A stretch of DNA of 64,000 bases, taken from assembly GCA_041746635.1 (NCBI GenBank), contig JBGTGQ010000034.1:1-64000 (forward strand), read 5' to 3'. The notes beneath the pieces were generated by a model. The model made no database searches. It had not been told where the DNA came from and worked only from the letters and a program-made list of their open reading frames with translations. The translations under genes were made by a program, and so were the position numbers. Shown piece by piece: positions 57,726 through 64,000 of the stretch; the first letter of the stretch is position 1, and each line of letters opens with the position of its first letter. This DNA comes from CAMASH01 sp041746635. GTDB taxonomy: Bacteria > Verrucomicrobiota > Verrucomicrobiia > Chthoniobacterales > Terrimicrobiaceae.

Positions 57726-58913
57726 TTAACGACAGGAGATCTCGTGCGCTTTTTGACAAATGGCAATGAACCGTTGGGCATAGAATCTTCCGCGTTTGGT
57801 GTTTTCGGCGAGCAGGGTGGCGGTATCGATTTCCGCAGGTTTGGCCGCCACGATTTCCTGCCATTTCGCACGCAGCGCATCGGCCAGAGAGCTGGAGTTC
57901 CCGTCGCGAAAAAAGAGCCCCTCGGGGGGAGCCTGCTCCCGGTGCGTGGCGATATCGGATAGGACAATGGGCTTATGCAGGGTGCGCGCCTCCTCGACCG
58001 TAGTGCTCCAGCCTTCAAAACGGGAGGGTTGTACCAGTAGAGCGGCTTGACGATAGACTTGGATCTGTTCCCGGCGTGGAACGATGCCCAGAAAAGTGAT
58101 TTGGCTTTCGAGATTCAGGGCTTTGATTTTTGCGATCATGGCCTGTCGGAATTCGTCGGTTCGATAATCTTCCAGAGATCCGGTGCTGACCAAGGGGATC
58201 ACAAGACCCTGTTCTTTCAGTTGGGCCAGCGCATCGAAAAGCACATCGTGGCCCTTGTGCTGCCACATTTGATTCGCGCAATATAAAAACCGTTGCGGCA
58301 GCCGCCGATGCTCCAGGGCCTGGCACGGATCGGGGGCAAGGTCGGACTCTTCCATGATTGCGTGGAAGGAAAGCACCTCGACCGGCAGATGCCGGAAGTT
58401 GGGAAAAAAAGTATGAAAATCCTTCCGGGCGGACTCGCTGCTTAGAACGAGAAGGCGGCACGATTGGAGTAGCTGATCGTAGCCGGCATCGCGCTGATTG
58501 CGTTCCTCCAAGGTAAAATATTCGGGATAATGTTTGTATTGAAAGTCCGGTATCCAATGGATCGCCAGCGGGTGCGCGGCGGCATCGCCGCCTTTCTGAG
58601 GGAAGGCCACGGTGCAGTCATCAGAGAGCCACCCCGTGGCCATTCCATCCTGCTTGGTCCATCGAGCGGTCATCCGATCGACCCGGACTATTTCGGATTC
58701 CCTGACCAGGGCTTCCAGACCGGTCACATCCCGCTTGCGTGAGACCCGCAAAAAGACAGGCGGACACTTTTTGGGCGAAATCATGTTTAACGCCAGGATC
58801 AGGTTTCGGGCATATTGGGCCCCGCCCAGCCAGTGGGAATCACCAGTGAGATAGAGAAGAATACCCATGGGCTTTTCCGGCCGGCGAAAAATCTTCCTGA
58901 AAAACTCTTTCAT
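57726..58913 (-). CDS. Glycosyltransferase family 4
   Basis: The 395-aa GT-B protein shows LYLTGDSHWLGGAQYARNLI, HWIPDFQYKHYPEYF, LVLSSESARKDFHTFFPNF and RFEGWSTTVEEARTLHKPIV. It is paralogous to 47627-48817. ATG 58913 is selected because the longer frame to 59162 reads antisense-like text of the preceding methyltransferase. Confidence 0.86.
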   Translation of the reverse strand: MKEFFRKIFRRPEKPMGILLYLTGDSHWLGGAQYARNLILALNMISPKKCPPVFLRVSRKRDVTGLEALVRESEIVRVDRMTARWTKQDGMATGWLSDDCTVAFPQKGGDAAAHPLAIHWIPDFQYKHYPEYFTLEERNQRDAGYDQLLQSCRLLVLSSESARKDFHTFFPNFRHLPVEVLSFHAIMEESDLAPDPCQALEHRRLPQRFLYCANQMWQHKGHDVLFDALAQLKEQGLVIPLVSTGSLEDYRTDEFRQAMIAKIKALNLESQITFLGIVPRREQIQVYRQAALLVQPSRFEGWSTTVEEARTLHKPIVLSDIATHREQAPPEGLFFRDGNSSSLADALRAKWQEIVAAKPAEIDTATLLAENTKRGRFYAQRFIAICQKAHEISCR

Positions 58914-58938
58914 CAACAAGTGTGCGCGGGAAACCGAC

Positions 58939-59706
58939 TCAGAGACGCTGACGGATGGCAAAACCGATCCCGTAGCCCAGTTCAGAAAAGCGATAGCAGG
59001 TGAAGCGCTGGTCGCTCTCCACCACTGACTTCCAAACTTCGACAAGGTGGGGATGCTTGCGGTGGGCAATATCATCGAACACCAATGCACCGCCCACGGA
59101 CACCCGCGGCAAAACCTCCCTGAGATCCTGGGCCGCGCCTTCCGCCGTGTGATCCCCATCAACCGTTACAATGTCAAAATAGAGGTCGGGATTCGCATCC
59201 AGATGCTTTTGCAGAACCTGATGGGAGTCGCCAATAACGAAATGACGCTCGCCTTTGTGACCAACCCGTTCCAGTTCCCTGCGGACGAGGTCCGGACCGG
59301 GATTCTCCATATCCGCATAATTTTTTTTCTTCCACCGATCCAGCAAGGTCAGCTCACAACGCGGTGCAAACCTTCCCACTGCGCAGGCGCTCCGGCCCCG
59401 CCGGACCCCGATCTCCAGATAGGTCCGCGGCTTCAAGAGCTCGGCCAGGGTAACCAAAACTGTGATGATATCCGCATATTTCCACTTCTTCCCGAAGCGT
59501 TTGAGGCCGGCATCGTAATAGCCCTTCAAATAGAGAGTGTAGTCGTCATCCGATAATAACCCATAAAGCTTTCGCGCTTTGACCACCTGCTCGGCATTTA
59601 AGAGCACCGAGGAGATGGTGTTGATCCCGATGATCGTCGGGTCATAATAATCAGACCCGGCTTTTTCAGGAAGGAAGGTCGTAAAGGGATTGTAGATGGG
59701 ACTCAT
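58939..59706 (-). CDS. Class I SAM methyltransferase (Methyltransf_24-like)
   Basis: The 255-aa protein contains TYLEIGVRRGRSACAVGRFA (SAM motif I), LTLLDRWKKKNYADMENPGP, IVTVDGDHTAEGAAQDLREV and GGALVFDDIAHRKHPHLVEV. These are the hallmarks of the Methyltransf_24/cephalosporin hydroxylase-like group common in glycan loci. It probably O-methylates a glycan or nucleotide sugar. Confidence 0.8.
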   Translation of the reverse strand: MSPIYNPFTTFLPEKAGSDYYDPTIIGINTISSVLLNAEQVVKARKLYGLLSDDDYTLYLKGYYDAGLKRFGKKWKYADIITVLVTLAELLKPRTYLEIGVRRGRSACAVGRFAPRCELTLLDRWKKKNYADMENPGPDLVRRELERVGHKGERHFVIGDSHQVLQKHLDANPDLYFDIVTVDGDHTAEGAAQDLREVLPRVSVGGALVFDDIAHRKHPHLVEVWKSVVESDQRFTCYRFSELGYGIGFAIRQRL

Positions 59707-59738
59707 GAATTTCTGTAAGATGGGATAATGTGAACTGA

Positions 59739-60446
59739 TTAAAGAGTTCTCACGGAGAGAGGGGCATGTGAATAGGCCACTGAGTCAGCAGGAACGTCCT
59801 TGGTTACGACAGAACCGGCCCCGACAATGCTGTGATCCCCGATCGTGCACCCCTTGAAGATGAATGCTCCGGCGGCAATCCAGCAATAGTCCCCGATCGA
59901 AATGGGCGCGGAGCTGATGCGGGGAACGGGGGCTTTGACTTTCCTGATCATGCAATCAAGCTCGGTTTGGCGAAGAGTCCAGTCCTTGTGATGCGTATCA
60001 TTATCGTAGAGATTTACATCATGGGCAATCATGACACCGGTGCCGATTTCAATGTGGTTGACGCTATAAATGATCGTATTGTCGCCGATGTAAACGCCCT
60101 CGCCTATGTGAATTTTTCCCCCGCGGCTGGCATGCAGAATGCCACGGACAATGCTGTTGGCCCCGATCGTGACGTTTTCCGGGGGACCGTCGTTGTTAAT
60201 CTGGAAGCCGTAACCAAGGCGCACAGTGGGATCAAGCTGGCACTGGCTAGCCGCCCGTTTCCAAATCATTCTTCCAAACACAGAGGATACCTTATGCAGC
60301 AAGTGCCGCAGTAAGGAATCCAGCCAGCCTCCGGCCTCCGCGTCCTTTGCCTCAATCAACGCCCCGCTGCCAAAGGCGTGGGAAAACGCCTTGAGAAGCT
60401 GGGTATCCCGACAGGGCGAAGCCGGAGGTTTCGGCGGGGGCTTCAT
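59739..60446 (-). CDS. Maltose/WbbJ-type hexapeptide O-acetyltransferase
   Basis: The 235-aa protein has a long N-terminal extension (~70 aa) and left-handed beta-helix repeats (VTIGANSIVRGILHASRGGK, IHIGEGVYIGDNTIIYSVNH, SIGDYCWIAAGAFIFKGCTI, VTKDVPADSVAYSHAPLSV). The motif YDNDTHHKD carries the catalytic His of the LacA/WbbJ group. Confidence 0.86.
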   Translation of the reverse strand: MKPPPKPPASPCRDTQLLKAFSHAFGSGALIEAKDAEAGGWLDSLLRHLLHKVSSVFGRMIWKRAASQCQLDPTVRLGYGFQINNDGPPENVTIGANSIVRGILHASRGGKIHIGEGVYIGDNTIIYSVNHIEIGTGVMIAHDVNLYDNDTHHKDWTLRQTELDCMIRKVKAPVPRISSAPISIGDYCWIAAGAFIFKGCTIGDHSIVGAGSVVTKDVPADSVAYSHAPLSVRTL

Positions 60447-60488
60447 GAGCGGAGGCGCTTTTTGCCGTATGCGGACATCCTATCCATT

Positions 60489-61964
60489 TTAGATAGTGCT
60501 GGCACTTAGCGTGGAAAAATAGAGGTCCTTAAGGTTGGAGTAGATATCAAGGGCCTCGCAGCCTGGCTCCCGGCTGCCGTTGCCCGATGCTTTGACGCCG
60601 CCAAAGGGCATGTGCGGCTCGCTTCCATAGGTTCCCGCGTTGACCACTGCCACGCCCGATTCCACCAGCCGCGTGAACTCCATGGCGCGATCGAAGTTCT
60701 TCGTATGGATGCAAGCGGTCAGTCCGTAAGGAGACTTATTAGCCAGACTAAGGGCTTCCGCGAAACCGGACACCTTGTAAAGGCAGGCCACCGGCCCAAA
60801 TAATTCATGCTGGGAAATTTCGGCGTCCGGGTGCGCATTCTCAAGGAAGGTCGGTGCCATATAGAAACCGGAGGCATGTCCGGGACCAGTCAGGCGGTTT
60901 CCTCCGGTCAAAACCGTGGCACCTTCCAGCCGAGCCTTGCCCACCGCATCGAGCATGCGTTGAAGCTGGCGGGCGTTGATCACAGGACCAAAGTCGTCCG
61001 CATCGTCGGGACCCACTTTTTGCGTTTCCGCGCCCTTCACGAGTTTCTCGCGCAGGGCCTCGTAAATTGAATCGAAAATGATGATACGGCTGGCGGCGGC
61101 ACAGCGCTGGCCGGCGTTGCTGAACGCAGATAACAAAATCCACTTGGCGGCATTATCCAGGTCGGCATCGTCACAGACGACGAGGGGGTTTTTGCCACCC
61201 AATTCCAAGGAAACCTTGGCCAGCCGGCGACCGGCCACCTCAGCAATAAGCCTTCCGACCGCGGAGGATCCGGTGAAACTAATCACGCCGACCCGTTCAT
61301 CGGCAACCAAGGCCGCGCCTGCTTCCACTCCCAAACCTTGCATAATATTCAAGACGCCATCCGGCAATCCGGCGGCCTTGGCAAGGCGCGCGAAAACAAT
61401 CGCGGTGGCCGGTGTATCTTCAGCCGCCTTGAGCACGGCCGTATTTCCGCAAATCAGTGCCGGAAAAACCTTCCAAGCCACGTTTGCAATCGGCGTATTG
61501 GCGGCAATGATCAGTCCGGCCAGGCCAACGGGCTGACGAACGGTCATGGCCCACTTATTGGGCGTTCCGCTGGTGGTTGTTTTGCCGTAAAGGCGCTGAC
61601 CTTCGCCTGCGTAGAAAAATCCCAAGGCGGCCGCGCCTTCGACTTCTCCCAAGGCATTGGCTAAGGACTTGCCGGTTTCAAGCGCCACGATACGGGCCAC
61701 TTCTTCCCGGTGGTCGAGCAAGGCGGCGGCAATCCCGCGAAGGATATCGCCCCGTTTGACAGCGGGCACTTCGGCCCAAGCCGGTTGGACACTCCGCGCT
61801 GTCTCGATGGCGGCTGAAACATCCTGGGCATCGGATCGCGACACCTCGAACAACACGGTGCCATCGTGAGGATTGAGTTTTTCCAGAATCCTTCCCTTTA
61901 GGGCAGCCTGCTCTTTTCCTGCGATGAAGTTTAAAACTTCCTTGAAACTCGTAAGATCGTTCAT
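60489..61964 (-). CDS. Aldehyde dehydrogenase
   Basis: The 491-aa protein is a full NAD(P)-dependent ALDH with KVSLELGGKNPLVVCDDADL (catalytic Glu), NAGQRCAAASRIIIF (catalytic Cys) and MPFGGVKASGNGSREPG near the C-terminus. Its place between an epimerase and an acetyltransferase suggests oxidation of a sugar-derived aldehyde, perhaps for an acidic residue of the glycan. ATG 61964 is chosen 13 bp after the epimerase stop. Confidence 0.88.
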   Translation of the reverse strand: MNDLTSFKEVLNFIAGKEQAALKGRILEKLNPHDGTVLFEVSRSDAQDVSAAIETARSVQPAWAEVPAVKRGDILRGIAAALLDHREEVARIVALETGKSLANALGEVEGAAALGFFYAGEGQRLYGKTTTSGTPNKWAMTVRQPVGLAGLIIAANTPIANVAWKVFPALICGNTAVLKAAEDTPATAIVFARLAKAAGLPDGVLNIMQGLGVEAGAALVADERVGVISFTGSSAVGRLIAEVAGRRLAKVSLELGGKNPLVVCDDADLDNAAKWILLSAFSNAGQRCAAASRIIIFDSIYEALREKLVKGAETQKVGPDDADDFGPVINARQLQRMLDAVGKARLEGATVLTGGNRLTGPGHASGFYMAPTFLENAHPDAEISQHELFGPVACLYKVSGFAEALSLANKSPYGLTACIHTKNFDRAMEFTRLVESGVAVVNAGTYGSEPHMPFGGVKASGNGSREPGCEALDIYSNLKDLYFSTLSASTI

Positions 61965-61977
61965 TGGTAGATAGCTA

Positions 61978-62919
61978 TCAGTGATTCCCTGCCCTTGAGA
62001 ACTCGGATTTCCAATCCAAAGCACATTCCGCCACAGCGTGGGCCAGCGCTGGGGCTTTGAGCGGGCCGGCCAATTGTTCCAACAGCGTCGTGTCAGCCCT
62101 CCACCGAACCGGATCCCCCGGAGGAGAGCTGTCCGCAACTTTCAGCGGCTTGGAACACCCGACAGCATCCATGACCTGCCGGGCCAGTTCAGCGACGGAA
62201 GTTTCCACACCGCTGGCAAGATTCACGGCGGTGAACCGGCCCGGCAAGGAGGGATTTTCCATAAGTCGGAACAGCCGCTCCATGCAGTCCCGGACAGGCA
62301 GGTAATCCCGCGTCTCTTCTCCCGTCCCATGGATGACCAATTGCGGGTCGTCCGCAAGCACCCGCTGCACCAGCTCCCACAAAAGAAGCCGACGTTGCTC
62401 GCGGCCGAAAACAGAAAACAGCCTCACCGCCAGGACGGAGATGCCATAACAGACATTAAACTCCCGCGCCAGAAGCTCGCAAGCCAGTTTGTGAAAACCA
62501 TACGGCGAGATGGGCTGGAGGGGGGCATCTTCCGCAATCGGAAGAGTCGGGGGGTTGCCATAGACAGCGGCGCTGGAGGGGAAAACAACCAGGGCTTGTG
62601 ATTTCGCCTCGCGAACTCCTTCCAGGAGATTGGCAAAAGTAAGAACTGAGGCCTTGAGGTCATCCAGGGGGGATAACAAGGAGCGTCCCACCGAGGCCGA
62701 ACCGGCGGCATGAACCACCACATCCGGCGCAAAGTCTTCGATGATTGGGGACAGCCGCGACGTGGCCACGTCAACACTGAGGTACTCGTACTCGCCCGTC
62801 ATTTTCAAGGAGGGCTGAGCGGAACGGGCCAGGCCGAGAACGTCGTGTCCTCGCGCAGACGCATCCGCGGCCACACTTCCGCCCACGAATCCGCCGCAGC
62901 CGGTAACGAGAATTTTCAT
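61978..62919 (-). CDS. NAD-dependent NDP-sugar epimerase/dehydratase
   Basis: The 313-aa extended SDR shows ILVTGCGGFVGGSVAADASA, VFPSSAAVYGNPPTLPIAED and YGFHKLACELLARE (YxxxK). It is related to UDP-glucose 4-epimerases and GDP-mannose-type dehydratases. The start overlaps the upstream stop by ATGA. The substrate is not predictable. Confidence 0.85.
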   Translation of the reverse strand: MKILVTGCGGFVGGSVAADASARGHDVLGLARSAQPSLKMTGEYEYLSVDVATSRLSPIIEDFAPDVVVHAAGSASVGRSLLSPLDDLKASVLTFANLLEGVREAKSQALVVFPSSAAVYGNPPTLPIAEDAPLQPISPYGFHKLACELLAREFNVCYGISVLAVRLFSVFGREQRRLLLWELVQRVLADDPQLVIHGTGEETRDYLPVRDCMERLFRLMENPSLPGRFTAVNLASGVETSVAELARQVMDAVGCSKPLKVADSSPPGDPVRWRADTTLLEQLAGPLKAPALAHAVAECALDWKSEFSRAGNH

Positions 62920-64000
62920 GCGGGTTGCGGGGCGGCGGCCGCCATGTTTTCTGCCTCATCTTCTGCGCGATACACGAAGGGCGCTCCCTCGATGATCCCG
63001 CGGCAAATGACACCAAGTCCCGGGTCGGCTTTGTCGGAAAAACTTTCCAGCGAATCGGCCACCATGGTGAAGGGGCGCTTTGTTTTGGGTATTTGCTCCA
63101 CCACGCGCAGTGGAATCATCCGGCGGAAGAAGAAATGATAGGCGTACTTCAGCGCGCGCATTTTGGTTACTTCCGGCAAGCGTTGTAGCTTGGGGAGCGC
63201 ATCGAGCAAACGAAAGTAAGATTCCGGAGAAGTGGCATCATCGGTCAGACCCTTGTTGCGAATCCACGCTTCCCCGGCCACGATCACCGGAATGCCGATG
63301 CTGGTGAGTTCGACTCCGGTTTTGGTGCCGTAAATGATGGCGGTGTCGCAATCCAACGCCAGCGCATACGTGCTCACGTCTTTCTCGGGACCGATAATCC
63401 GGATGTTCTCAGGGAGCGCGGGAAACAGCCTTGCTATTTCCTCTGCCATCAACTGCCGGGACGGAATACCTCCACGGATCTCCGCCGGATGAACCCTGAT
63501 GATCAAATTCAAGTCCGGCCGTTTGGAAAAATAACGGATGGTCTGCTCGATCCAGTCAAGCATGTTCAAAAATGCATTCGCGCGATAATGCAACTGGGCA
63601 TCCCAAATCACGTTGGTAAGCAGAAGAATGCTTGGCTGGCTTTTTTCAAAATGCAGCTCTTGCCGGATCCGCTCGATATCCTCGGTGGGGTTCTCGTGGA
63701 AATAGATCCAATCCTGGGATCCCTGCCAGCGGCTCTTGAGGTATTCCATGGCCTGTTGCTGAATTTTTTCCGTCCAACTTATCGAATCCCACGTACCGAC
63801 CGGTTCATCGACCAAGGTATGATGATACGTGTCGCCGTGGCTGAAGATAAATCGTTGCTTCCTGTAGGCCACCACCCAGTTGGCGATTCGCACCCCCGAC
63901 TGACGCGCGACCTCGCCAATGATTCCCTGCGGAATATAGATCCCGTGATGAAAACTGAGGCAACGAAAGGAACGTGAAGCCAACAGCCGACCCATGGCCA
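62916..64000 (-). CDS. Capsule-polysaccharide-biosynthesis-like protein (partial, runs off window)
   Basis: The frame is open to the right edge, so the ATG at 63995 is probably internal. The visible ~360 aa contain IFSHGDTYHHTLVDEPVGTW, LNLIIRVHPAEIRGGIPSRQ and the CDTAIIYGTKTGVELTSIG with IPVIVAGEAWIRNKG. These features (HP at the phosphate site, SxxGxE-type end) are those of KpsS/KpsC-like or CDP-glycerol-transferase-like GT-B capsule proteins. It overlaps the epimerase by 4 bp. Confidence 0.75.
   Translation of the reverse strand, partial: AMGRLLASRSFRCLSFHHGIYIPQGIIGEVARQSGVRIANWVVAYRKQRFIFSHGDTYHHTLVDEPVGTWDSISWTEKIQQQAMEYLKSRWQGSQDWIYFHENPTEDIERIRQELHFEKSQPSILLLTNVIWDAQLHYRANAFLNMLDWIEQTIRYFSKRPDLNLIIRVHPAEIRGGIPSRQLMAEEIARLFPALPENIRIIGPEKDVSTYALALDCDTAIIYGTKTGVELTSIGIPVIVAGEAWIRNKGLTDDATSPESYFRLLDALPKLQRLPEVTKMRALKYAYHFFFRRMIPLRVVEQIPKTKRPFTMVADSLESFSDKADPGLGVICRGIIEGAPFVYRAEDEAENMAAAAPQPA

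Overview
The window looks like a chromosomal segment of a Verrucomicrobiota bacterium, perhaps from the Opitutae. This rests on a GC-rich bulk composition, 'NHALQRT'-type attC sites, the text-like intergenic repeats ('tccacagatt...aatctgtgga', 'accacggagacac...'), and the house-keeping set (metK-ahcY, scpA-scpB, hpf, a CM/PDT/ACT protein). It is an inference from sequence features, since no rRNA is present. No tRNA, rRNA or CRISPR array was seen.

Region 1 (1-4825) is accessory DNA and the most unusual part. It is a relic integron. A broken integron-type integrase gene lies on the minus strand (838-1575). It is followed by a short attI region and a plus-strand array of three cassettes: a secreted protein of unknown function with a clear attC; a hicB-hicA toxin-antitoxin pair; and a small membrane protein. 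The attC of the hicBA cassette is split by an ORF-less group IIC intron on the minus strand (2792-3633); joining its flanks rebuilds the attC core GCCGAAC. The attC core expected after the third cassette is interrupted at the same nucleotide by a near-perfect palindrome that resembles the last domain of such an intron. A family of short multi-hairpin elements has one copy inside the integrase gene, with a 3-bp target duplication, and three copies inside the intron. A tyrosine-recombinase remnant lies to the left. A membrane protein gene and a twice-frameshifted antitoxin gene lie to the right.

Region 2 (4924-13970) encodes deoxyhexose catabolism: a bifunctional rhamnulose-1-phosphate aldolase/short-chain dehydrogenase, a DeoR-type regulator, a rhamnulokinase-type kinase, a class II aldolase and L-fucose isomerase, then malate:quinone oxidoreductase. 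The genes are separated by inverted intergenic repeats.

Region 3 (13988-25398) is core: a lipoprotein esterase; metK and ahcY (SAM cycle) behind a strong promoter with an overlapping palindrome; a minus-strand group of glycosidase-like protein, hpf, scpA, scpB and a shortened chorismate mutase/prephenate dehydratase protein; a DUF58/BatA-like pair; and an SH3-type lipoprotein.

Region 4 (25395-64000) is a very large surface-polysaccharide locus, nearly all on the minus strand. It holds about twenty glycosyltransferases (GT2, GT4, GT9, GT39 and unclassified), three NDP-sugar epimerases/dehydratases, three acetyltransferases, three SAM methyltransferases, a transketolase, a CMP-sugar synthetase, an aldehyde dehydrogenase, a flippase-like membrane protein and a capsule-type protein cut by the window edge. 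From 43904 down to 25395 most neighbours overlap by 4 bp, implying translational coupling. One glycosyltransferase in the chain is broken. The stretch of about 50.8-57 kb is visibly AT-richer, suggesting later acquisition. Together these genes would build a complex glycan carrying deoxyhexoses and an acidic CMP-activated sugar.
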